Positions 6,701 to 11,046 of a DNA stretch of 11,046 nucleotides are shown here, in pieces. The stretch spans positions 1,822 to 12,867 of the forward strand of contig PLTE01000116.1 of assembly GCA_003164375.1 (NCBI GenBank), read 5' to 3'. The notes under the pieces are model-generated. The model had not been told where the DNA came from, did no database searches, and worked only from the letters and a program-made list of their open reading frames with translations. Both the position numbers and the translations under genes were made by a program. Source of the DNA: Hyphomicrobiales bacterium. Lineage in GTDB: Bacteria > Pseudomonadota > Alphaproteobacteria > Rhizobiales > Xanthobacteraceae. Numbering within the stretch: position 1 is the first letter of the stretch; each line of letters starts with the position of its first letter.

Positions 6701-8407
6701 CTTCACGGTGCGGTCGAATTCGGCGAGATGCCGGGTGATCAGATTGCCGAGGGTGGCGGAATCGCGCGAAATCTTTTCGCCGAGCTCGGCGCCGGTATGG
6801 TTGAACATTTCCTCGAAGGCGGCAAGGCGCGTCGCCAGCATCTCTTTCACGGCATCGCTACGCGTCGTGATGACGCTCGCCACGTGCTCGGCGCTTTCGC
6901 GAACCGAATCGGTCATTGTGGAACTGCGCTCTATGAGGGCTTCGGCGATGCTGTTGCCGGCCTCTAGGAGCCGCGTCGCCACTTCGCCGCCGCGCAGATC
7001 GAGGTCGAGGAGAAGCGAGTCGCCGGAGTTCCTTAGCGTACTGTTGACCTCGTCGGCGCGGGTCGCAATCGTCTCGGCCAATTGGCTCGAAGTCTCGACA
7101 ATGGCGTCGGTAAGCTCCTGCGAACGTCCGATCATCAGATCGACAACGGCGAGCGACTTGTCCGAGAAGCTTTCGACGACGCGGTCGAGGCGCGACGTCA
7201 TCATGTCTTCGAGACCGGTGGCGATTGCGGCAAATTCTTCGCCGATATGGTTGGTCTTGAAGTTGAGGTTCGAGGTGAGGCTGTCGCTCGCCGTGGCAAT
7301 AGCGCGCGAAGTCTCCTCCCTCGCCTCGGTAATGGCGCGCGTGCTCTCCTCGCTAGCCGCGGCGATGGCGCGCGAGCTCTCGTCGCTCGTGGTCTCCAGA
7401 CGATCGAGCAGATCGCCGCCGCGCTCGCTCAACTGCTGGATCATATTGTCGCCGATCTGGCCGAGCGTCAGCGTGATCTGTTCGCCGCGCTCCGCGAGAG
7501 ATTCGGTAATGCGTTGCGCGGCGTCGTTCACTTGTTGGCCGACCAAATCGCCGATGGTGGACAGATCCTGCGTCAGATCGATCTGAACGTTGTTGAGGGC
7601 GGAACGCACCTGCTCGGCCTGTCCGACCAGCGTGTCGCGCTGATTGGCGAGATCCTGCAACAGGCCGCGCATCCGCACTTCGTTGTCGCTGTAGGTGCGC
7701 TCAAGCGCCGCCACCTCGTTCTGCACCAGCGATTCGAGTTCGCTTGCGCGCGCCAGCGCCCGCTCGACGCCGTCGCCCATGGCTGCGACCTCGCGGCGGA
7801 TTGCCTGCCCGACGCTGACGATGGAATCGCGCGCCACGCTCTCGGGCTCGGCAAGTCGCATCGCAACCTGCGCCATCGATTGCGCAATCAGGCGCAATTC
7901 CTGGGCGCGCCAAGCCATGTGGGCCACGCCGAAAAAGAAAATGATGGGCAATAATGCCGCGGCGCCAAGACCGATCATGATGGCGGCGGGAGAATGGCCG
8001 GGGCCGAGCACGGTGTTGAGGTCCGACAGATAGCCCCACGACAACGACAGACAGCCGACAATCCAGGCGCAGGAAAATACGGTGGCGACGAAATAGGATG
8101 AGCGTACCGGGCGGCGCTGCAGCGCCTGCAGGATCTGGCCGATCGACTGCTGATCGTCGTTAGCCGGGCGCGTGGCCGGTCCAGCGAGTTCGCGCGTGCC
8201 GATGGCGTCGGAGTCGAAAAGTTCCCTGTCCGAGATCGGCGCGGCTGCGCTTGACGGACCGCCGACGGCTGCGCCGGACAGAAGGTCGGCCATAACCTCG
8301 GGCTGAACGGCCGCCTGCTCCTCGTCGTCGCGTATATTGAGTGCTTCCTGGATCGCCGACAGCGCCGCCTCGGTCGGATCCGTCATCTTCTTCGGATAAT
8401 TGGCCAT
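3788..8407 (-). CDS. Giant membrane-anchored hendecad coiled-coil protein, Growth Pole Ring (GPR/RgsE)-like
   Basis: A 1539-residue protein. Layout: 1-103 polar N-terminal tail with a short helix (AALSAIQEALNI) and a basic stretch (QRRPVR); two membrane helices at about 104-126 and 141-163; a cytoplasmic helical region; an 11-residue-periodic coiled coil at about 239-1011; less regular coiled coil to about 1320; a Pro/Ala/Arg-rich linker at about 1321-1426; a compact C-terminal domain at 1427-1539 ending VYTLLAHAAGRFD. Positive charges before helix 1 and after helix 2 put both ends in the cytoplasm. There is no HAMP domain or chemoreceptor hairpin, so it is not a methyl-accepting protein. Such proteins are often auto-annotated as kinesin-like or apolipoprotein A1/A4/E-like. 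The layout matches the Rhizobiales GPR protein (RgsE in Sinorhizobium), which forms a ring at the growing pole; that identity is inferred, and this copy is shorter than I recall for Agrobacterium GPR (about 2,100 residues). A GAGG lies about 11 bases before the ATG. Confidence 0.8.
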   Translation of the reverse strand: MANYPKKMTDPTEAALSAIQEALNIRDDEEQAAVQPEVMADLLSGAAVGGPSSAAAPISDRELFDSDAIGTRELAGPATRPANDDQQSIGQILQALQRRPVRSSYFVATVFSCAWIVGCLSLSWGYLSDLNTVLGPGHSPAAIMIGLGAAALLPIIFFFGVAHMAWRAQELRLIAQSMAQVAMRLAEPESVARDSIVSVGQAIRREVAAMGDGVERALARASELESLVQNEVAALERTYSDNEVRMRGLLQDLANQRDTLVGQAEQVRSALNNVQIDLTQDLSTIGDLVGQQVNDAAQRITESLAERGEQITLTLGQIGDNMIQQLSERGGDLLDRLETTSDESSRAIAAASEESTRAITEAREETSRAIATASDSLTSNLNFKTNHIGEEFAAIATGLEDMMTSRLDRVVESFSDKSLAVVDLMIGRSQELTDAIVETSSQLAETIATRADEVNSTLRNSGDSLLLDLDLRGGEVATRLLEAGNSIAEALIERSSTMTDSVRESAEHVASVITTRSDAVKEMLATRLAAFEEMFNHTGAELGEKISRDSATLGNLITRHLAEFDRTVKTYGSELVERLGARTQDVTESMRSYVDNFDSRVTSKANEITTGLDERLVRFEEALDGRTKTLTDNLSARVVDIAKSLSEGGTQAVTSLDKRIGDITTLIDTRAAKFADAIGERITKIDSTLGRGALDVANTLDTRIDHLEQLLVGRAETVVQQIEVRSRTAADLLNSRLETLSESLKTNSASAERALTQLASNTTEALAKSAAASTAAAETLNRSAEEATVSLNRSAGTLSNTIGKAAASANETLGRSAATANDTLGKSVAAANDVIAKSAAAANEAVGRTAATAADLLSKSASSTTEAIARSASEAERKLVGMSTEVSRTMVGKANEINTAMTQRVDEMTRLLDANSSGLITALTSKSDQFAGEVGRITEHTVRTIESKGMVFTQSMLDKSEEIARQINDASLNATAAVTRTLGQMQEGTQGVTEAAKATISRTLEELHRATKTAIEDSKRTAAATVAEMMETHTMLRSDSTALFERLREANILLQEVLSGAQENMNSIEHTMAARVSEFVAAMSDLSSKSGATTAKVEQHLGTFNTVTVKVLHDLGDLADQFSSHGRTLADAVELLEASNQRTETSVADRHATMETLVATLDARTEDFGQRLARFSALLEESLDTATTRAREIAGIIADTSNESVQTIEQQYDLVRKTSEDERLRTSEALNAVYEESSAEVQAMFSQSAGRFTEIMQGMKQMAAEMQQELETTRTELRRGILELPQETAESAAQMRRVIVDQIEALAELNRIVARHGRSLDAVEPVRREAEPLYAAAGGRAQARPVRTAEIAAPPQQQPPPRDITGAPARRGSPPALSPVPGGKDDSNVRNGGWLSDLLTRASRDDAPSIAPVASREPAREERPRDSVDSIDTLSVDIARMIDHDAAAELWERYKRGERGGFTRRLYTQQGQKAFDEIRNKYRTDPEFRQTVEHYIHEFERLLDDVSRGDRGPAVARNYLTSDTGKVYTLLAHAAGRFD
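5768..6139 (-). repeat. Ala/Ser-rich 33-bp tandem repeats inside the coiled-coil gene
   Basis: Eleven units at residues 757-880, with strongly similar sequence: KAAASANETLG, RSAATANDTLG, KSVAAANDVIA, KSAAAANEAVG, RTAATAADLLS, KSASSTTEAIA and relatives. The similarity is also visible in the DNA: repeat landmarks beginning TGGC recur exactly 33 bases apart at 5881, 5914, 5947 and 5980. This implies relatively recent tandem duplication of an 11-codon unit. Most core positions are Ala, predicting a thin, tightly packed helix bundle here. Confidence 0.8.
7298..7396 (-). repeat. Second 33-bp tandem repeat cluster (three units)
   Basis: A GCGCGCG-containing landmark recurs exactly 33 bases apart at 7298, 7331 and 7364. 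The units encode ESSRAIAAASE, ESTRAITEARE and ETSRAIATASD (residues about 343-375). This is a separate local expansion within the same hendecad array. Confidence 0.7.
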
Positions 8408-8627
8408 TTCGGTCGTCGCCTCGCGTGTTACGCTGGACTAGGACGCGCCGAGAACGCTCCCAAGAAAGCTCAAGAGGGCTCAGGTCGCGCCACGAGCGCG
8501 TGATCGTTTAATTCCTCACCGGCTGCAGGGCTCCCCAATCAAGCCCACATGCGAACCTTTACGTCTTACTGCATAGCCCATCCTATCGGTCTGGCAGATC
8601 GAAGAAAACTGGGTCGGTAACGTCCTT

Positions 8628-8652
8628 TTAATCATCGTTAACGGCTTATTCA
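8628..8652 (+). promoter_or_regulatory. Candidate CtrA-type operator
   Basis: TTAA at 8628-8631 and TTAA at 8638-8641 are 6 bases apart. The second TTAA is followed, after exactly 7 bases, by TTCA (8649-8652). The alphaproteobacterial cell-cycle regulator CtrA recognises TTAA-N7-TTAA and tolerates variants. The match is imperfect, and AT-rich tetramers arise by chance, so this is a candidate only. Its position between a presumed polarity gene and a phosphorelay gene makes it plausible. Confidence 0.3.
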
Positions 8653-8699
8653 CCCTGTCCCCGCAAGGTCTTCACGTTCTTTGGGGGCGGATGAAGCTG

Positions 8700-8720
8700 C
8701 CATTGTGGGGCCAACAATGG
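8700..8720. repeat. Perfect inverted repeat CCATTGT-N7-ACAATGG
   Basis: CCATTGT (8700-8706) and ACAATGG (8714-8720) are exact reverse complements separated by GGGGCCA. There is no T-run on either side, so it is more likely a dimeric regulator's operator or an RNA leader hairpin of the Hpt transcript than a terminator. It lies 190 bases before the Hpt start. Confidence 0.5.
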
Positions 8721-8897
8721 GGCCGAATGCGGGCCGGTTGGATCCGGTCGCCGGGGTAGGCGGCGCGGCGGATCGGGTAAGAGTTTGCTTACTGCTCAGG
8801 CGAATGAACGTGCTCGATTCATCTGTTGCATAGAGGATTTGTGCTGTCTTGGTCGTGTTGCATGCCAATCATACCCAGCTCAAAGCACTGGGCCGGC

Positions 8898-8904
8898 GGG
8901 GAGG
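8898..8904 (+). promoter_or_regulatory. Strong ribosome binding site of the Hpt gene
   Basis: GGGGAGG ends 5 bases before the ATG at 8910. The frame is open upstream to an ATG at 8826, but the added residues (a Cys/Trp/Pro-rich stretch) are unlike an Hpt domain. This site therefore decides the start. Confidence 0.85.
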
Positions 8905-8909
8905 ACGTC

Positions 8910-9311
8910 ATGACCGTAGCGAGCTTATCGGCCGCAGCAGACGGCGATCGGAGGCCGACCGTCATCGACGGCGGCCATCTTGAGCGCATGACGCTCGGGG
9001 ACCGTCGGCTGGAGCGCGAAGTCCTTGAACTTTTCGTGCGCCAGACCACCATCATGCTCACTCGCATCGTGGGCGCGGAGCCGGCGCTGGCTGCCGCCGC
9101 GGCCCATACGCTCAAGGGCTCTGCGCGCGGCATCGGAGCATGGCGTGTGGCGCGGGCGGCCGAATTGTTGGAGCAAGCCGTAGGTGCGGTTGGCGGCGAA
9201 GACGACGTGGTGGAGGCGATCACGGAACTTAAAGCCGCAAGCCTCGAGGCCAGTGCCGCAATCGCCGCACGCTTGACGACCCTGTTGACCGAGCTTGCGC
9301 GGGATCGTTGA
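8910..9311 (+). CDS. Stand-alone Hpt (histidine phosphotransfer) domain protein
   Basis: A 133-residue, all-helical protein. The phosphorylatable histidine is H66 (codon 9105-9107) in AAAHTLKGSARGIGAW, the canonical HxLKGxxxxxG signature of Hpt domains. The preceding helix (REVLELFVRQTTIMLTRI) and the following helices (RVARAAELLEQAV, then VVEAITELKAASLEASAAIAARL) complete the expected four-helix bundle. No kinase, receiver or membrane segment is attached, so it should act as a cytoplasmic shuttle passing phosphate between the receiver domain of a hybrid kinase and a separate response regulator. Neither partner is in the window. It is transcribed divergently from the coiled-coil gene. It differs from ChpT, the CckA-CtrA phosphotransferase, which has a larger kinase-like fold. 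Confidence 0.88.
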   Translation: MTVASLSAAADGDRRPTVIDGGHLERMTLGDRRLEREVLELFVRQTTIMLTRIVGAEPALAAAAAHTLKGSARGIGAWRVARAAELLEQAVGAVGGEDDVVEAITELKAASLEASAAIAARLTTLLTELARDR

Positions 9312-9452
9312 CGCCTCCCGAACGGTCCGGATTTCTAGGACTGGCGCTGTCCGTCGCGAGCCGATAGAAGTGGCCGGCCGGACCGCCTTCCGCTTGACGA
9401 ATTTCTCCGGCGTCGCATTGAGCCCGCACGGTTTTCAGTCACTCGTTCCGCC

Positions 9453-9773
9453 ATGGTCCAGATCACATTCATCGATTCCAAAGGTGTAACGCGGACCGTC
9501 GAGGGCGAAGTCGGTTCCACCGTGATGGAAACGGCAATTAAGCACGGCGTGCCCGAGATCGAGGCGGAATGCGGCGGTGCCTGCGCCTGTTCGACTTGCC
9601 ACGTTTATGTCGATGAGGCATGGCGCGAAAAAGTCGGCGAGCCCGCGCCGATGGAAGAGGACATGCTCGATTTTGCTTTCGAGATCAGGCCGAATTCGCG
9701 GCTGGCGTGCCAGATCAAAGTGCGCGAGGAGTTAGATGGGCTTACGGTACGGACTCCGGAGCGCCAAGCCTAG
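9453..9773 (+). CDS. [2Fe-2S] ferredoxin, adrenodoxin / FdVI type
   Basis: A 106-residue soluble electron carrier. The cluster ligands are C40, C46, C49 and C86, giving C-x5-C-x2-C-x36-C, the vertebrate/bacterial adrenodoxin pattern and not the plant type. The ligand loop reads AECGGACACSTCHVYV, with a fifth Cys (C44) inside it. The acidic stretch PAPMEEDMLDFA (about residues 64-75) is the region where such ferredoxins dock reductase and acceptor. ISC-linked Fdx proteins share the pattern, but no isc/suf genes lie nearby. The gene instead precedes a ferredoxin reductase by 148 bases, which suggests a reductase-ferredoxin pair serving a monooxygenase, such as a P450, or another acceptor elsewhere. 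Shine-Dalgarno at the ATG is weak; the start matches the family's usual N-terminus. Confidence 0.93.
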   Translation: MVQITFIDSKGVTRTVEGEVGSTVMETAIKHGVPEIEAECGGACACSTCHVYVDEAWREKVGEPAPMEEDMLDFAFEIRPNSRLACQIKVREELDGLTVRTPERQA

Positions 9774-9801
9774 AGTATCAAAACTGACCGGCACAGCTTA
9801 A

Positions 9802-9833
9802 GGCCCGGTATCATGCCTGGCCGCGCAATTTTT
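9802..9833 (+). terminator. Possible intrinsic terminator after the ferredoxin gene
   Basis: GGCCCGG (9802-9808) pairs with CCTGGCC (9816-9822) with one mismatch and a 7-base loop, followed after GCGCAA by TTTTT (9829-9833). The T-run sits 6 bases beyond the stem, so termination may be partial. If it is active, the ferredoxin reductase gene needs its own promoter in 9834-9921. Confidence 0.4.
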
Positions 9834-9921
9834 CAACCCTCCTCTTCCCCTGCCGAACCTGCCACGCTAGACACTCGCGACCTCACCAAAAACCCGCACT
9901 TAAATCGAATACGGATACGCC

Positions 9922-10971
9922 ATGACCGAACCTATCAAAACTGACGTTGTCATTATCGGCGCGGGGCCGATCGGCCTGTTCGCCGTGTTCGAGCTCGGGC
10001 TGCTCGATATGAAATGTCATCTCATCGACATTCTCGACAAGATCGGCGGCCAGTGCGCCGAGCTTTATCCGGAGAAGCCGATCTACGACATTCCCGGGAT
10101 TCCTTTCACCAGCGCGCACGGCCTCGTCGACGCGCTGTTGCAGCAGATCAAACCGTTCAATCCGCAATTTCATCTCAACGAGATGGTGGAGAAGGTCGAG
10201 AAAATCGGCGATCCGCTGTTCCGCGTGACGACCGACCAAGGCAAGGTGTTCGAGAGCAAGGTCGTGGTCATCGCCGCCGGCGGCGGCTCGTTCCAGCCCA
10301 AGCGTCCGCCGATCCCCGGCATCGAACCTTACGAAGGCACGTCGGTGTTCTACGCGGTGCGCAAAATGGAAGCGTTCCGGGATAAGCGCGTTCTCATCGT
10401 CGGGGGCGGCGACAGTGCGCTCGATTGGACGCTCAATCTCGCGCCGATCGCGACGCATCTCACGCTGTTGCACAGGCGCAGTGAATTCCGCGCCGCGCCG
10501 GACAGCGTCAACAAAATGATGGCGCTCGTCGGCGAGGGCAAAATCGATTTCGTCCTCGGACAAGTCACCTCGCTCGCCGGCGACAACGGTCAGGTCAGCA
10601 AGGCCTTCGTCAAGACCAATGACGGCTCCACGTTCGAAATCGCGTGCGACGCGTTGCTGCCGTTCTTCGGTCTGACCATGAAGCTTGGTCCGGTCGCCAA
10701 TTGGGGTTTCGAACTCAAGAACAATGAGCTGATTCCGGTCGACACCGAGAGCTTTCAAACCAGCGTGCCCGGCATCTTCGCCATTGGCGATATCAACTGG
10801 TACCCCGGCAAGCTCAAGCTCATTCTGTCGGGCTTCCACGAAGGCGCGCTGATGGCACAGAGGGCGCACCGCTACATCTATCCGGAAAAGCGGCTGGTAT
10901 TTCAGTACACGACATCCTCGTCGAGCCTGCAGAAGAAGCTTGGCGTGGCGCCCGAACGGCCGCAGACCTGA
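9922..10971 (+). CDS. Ferredoxin-NAD(P)+ reductase, thioredoxin-reductase-like type
   Basis: A 349-residue FAD enzyme that moves electrons between NADPH (or NADH) and a ferredoxin. Motifs: FAD-binding GAGPIG (13-18), the second nucleotide-binding GGGDSA (161-166), the HRRSEFR segment (184-190) that typically binds the NADPH 2'-phosphate, and the FAD-contacting GIFAIGDI (284-291). The active-site CxxC of true thioredoxin reductases is absent. With the C-terminal extension (FQYTTSSSSLQKKLG, from residue 327), this places the protein in the homodimeric ferredoxin reductase group of Bacillus YumC and the Rhodopseudomonas/Chlorobaculum enzymes. The ferredoxin encoded just upstream is the likely partner. 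The start MTEPIKTDVVIIGAG has only a weak GGA-type ribosome binding site but fits the family's length. Confidence 0.93.
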   Translation: MTEPIKTDVVIIGAGPIGLFAVFELGLLDMKCHLIDILDKIGGQCAELYPEKPIYDIPGIPFTSAHGLVDALLQQIKPFNPQFHLNEMVEKVEKIGDPLFRVTTDQGKVFESKVVVIAAGGGSFQPKRPPIPGIEPYEGTSVFYAVRKMEAFRDKRVLIVGGGDSALDWTLNLAPIATHLTLLHRRSEFRAAPDSVNKMMALVGEGKIDFVLGQVTSLAGDNGQVSKAFVKTNDGSTFEIACDALLPFFGLTMKLGPVANWGFELKNNELIPVDTESFQTSVPGIFAIGDINWYPGKLKLILSGFHEGALMAQRAHRYIYPEKRLVFQYTTSSSSLQKKLGVAPERPQT

Positions 10972-11000
10972 CCGGGCGCTGTCCCGAGGGGAATCTAAAG

Positions 11001-11020
11001 CCCGATCAAATCGGATCGGG
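11001..11020 (+). terminator. Hairpin downstream of the reductase gene
   Basis: CCCGATC (11001-11007) and GATCGGG (11014-11020) form a perfect 7-bp stem with loop AAATCG, 30 bases after the reductase stop. Outside the stem, CTA (10995-10997) can pair with TAG (11024-11026). There is no immediate T-run, so it may be a weak terminator or part of an intergenic repeat whose right side is cut by the window edge. The following bases TCTAGAGTCTGATCCGTTT look, from memory, like the edge of repeats common in this bacterial group. Confidence 0.4.
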
Positions 11021-11046
11021 GTCTAGAGTCTGATCCGTTTATATTG

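Larger units (their letters stand above)
5375..7693 (-). repeat. Region encoding about 70 consecutive 11-residue (hendecad) units
   Basis: Codons 239-1011 of the coiled-coil gene can be laid out by eye in steps of 11 residues. Each unit tends to read x-x-[R/K/small]-x-x-x-[hydrophobic]-x-x-x-[L/I/V/M]. Examples are DERLVRFEEAL, DTRAAKFADAI, DTRIDHLEQLL and LDKSEEIARQI. The phase holds for 48 units (239-766), one unit has 14 residues (767-780), and the phase then holds for 21 more units (781-1011). Core spacing of 4-4-3 is that of a hendecad coiled coil, which has a slight right-handed or near-straight superhelix, unlike the usual heptad. Confidence 0.8.
8408..8909. other. Divergent intergenic region between the coiled-coil gene and the Hpt gene
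   Basis: A 502-base spacer separates two divergently transcribed starts and must hold promoters for both. I find no convincing sigma-70 pair on either strand and no gene with a better start than those given. Recognisable contents are the TTAA pair at 8628-8641 with TTCA at 8649-8652, a perfect 7-bp inverted repeat at 8700-8720, one GATTC (a GANTC, CcrM-type) site at 8816-8820, and the strong ribosome binding site at 8898-8904. Confidence 0.7.

Noticed and set aside
5375..7693. CRISPR-like or satellite array, suggested by regular 33-base spacing
   Set aside because: The periodicity is in-frame coding for 11-residue units, spacers are absent, and unit similarity is partial.
3788..8407. Chemoreceptor or kinesin identity for the coiled-coil protein
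   Set aside because: There is no HAMP domain, no conserved signalling-tip hairpin, no sensory periplasmic domain (the loop is only about 14 residues), and no P-loop motor motif.
8826..8909. Upstream ATG giving the Hpt protein 28 extra residues
   Set aside because: The added stretch is not Hpt-like, and the ATG at 8910 has a near-ideal GGGGAGG site 5 bases upstream.
9394..9422. TTGACG-N17-ATTGAG as a sigma-70 promoter for the ferredoxin gene
   Set aside because: The -35-like half and spacing are good, but the -10-like half matches poorly. A single half match in GC-rich DNA is weak evidence.
9883..10869. 328-codon open frame on the - strand
   Set aside because: Antisense to the ferredoxin reductase gene, whose motifs are unambiguous. 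The product is Arg/Glu/Asp-rich and typical of a mirror frame.

Overview
The window looks like chromosomal DNA of a GC-rich alphaproteobacterium of the order Hyphomicrobiales (Rhizobiales), most plausibly Xanthobacteraceae or the Bradyrhizobium/Rhodopseudomonas group. The reasons are the codon use, the DgcA-type epimerase, the FdVI/adrenodoxin-type ferredoxin with a thioredoxin-reductase-like ferredoxin reductase, and above all a very large membrane-anchored coiled-coil protein resembling the Rhizobiales Growth Pole Ring protein. I see no phage genes, transposase, tRNA, rRNA or CRISPR array. Assignments rest on reading motifs; no database search was run.

Layout. (1) 2-742 (+): 3' part of a DgcA-type enolase-superfamily racemase/epimerase, cut by the window edge. 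(2) 846-2063 (+): hypothetical protein with a helical N-terminal half, a low-complexity linker and a short acidic-hydrophobic C-terminal peptide. (3) 2064-2264: spacer with a weak candidate small ORF (2094-2201, +). (4) 2265-2636 (+): small exported protein of unknown function. (5) 2676-3659 (-): short, PLP-dependent threonine/serine dehydratase, convergent with gene 4. (6) 3788-8407 (-): 1539-residue coiled-coil protein with two N-terminal membrane helices, filling over 40% of the window. (7) 8408-8909: 502-bp divergent intergenic region with a CtrA-like TTAA pair and a perfect inverted repeat. (8) 8910-9311 (+): stand-alone Hpt phosphotransfer protein. (9) 9453-9773 (+): [2Fe-2S] ferredoxin. 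(10) 9922-10971 (+): ferredoxin-NAD(P)+ reductase. A hairpin at 11001-11020 follows.

How the genes fit together. Genes 9 and 10 make an obvious electron-transfer pair (NAD(P)H to FAD reductase to [2Fe-2S] ferredoxin to an acceptor not in the window). The coiled-coil protein and the Hpt protein are transcribed divergently from one long spacer. Polar growth and a phosphorelay output may therefore be co-regulated, but this is inference. The dehydratase lies downstream of the coiled-coil gene on the same strand and may be co-transcribed, with no evident functional link.

The most striking observation is the coiled-coil protein. Residues about 239-1011 can be laid out as an almost unbroken run of 11-residue units (48 units, one 14-residue unit, then 21 units). 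This predicts a very long, regular hendecad coiled coil between a membrane anchor and a compact C-terminal domain.
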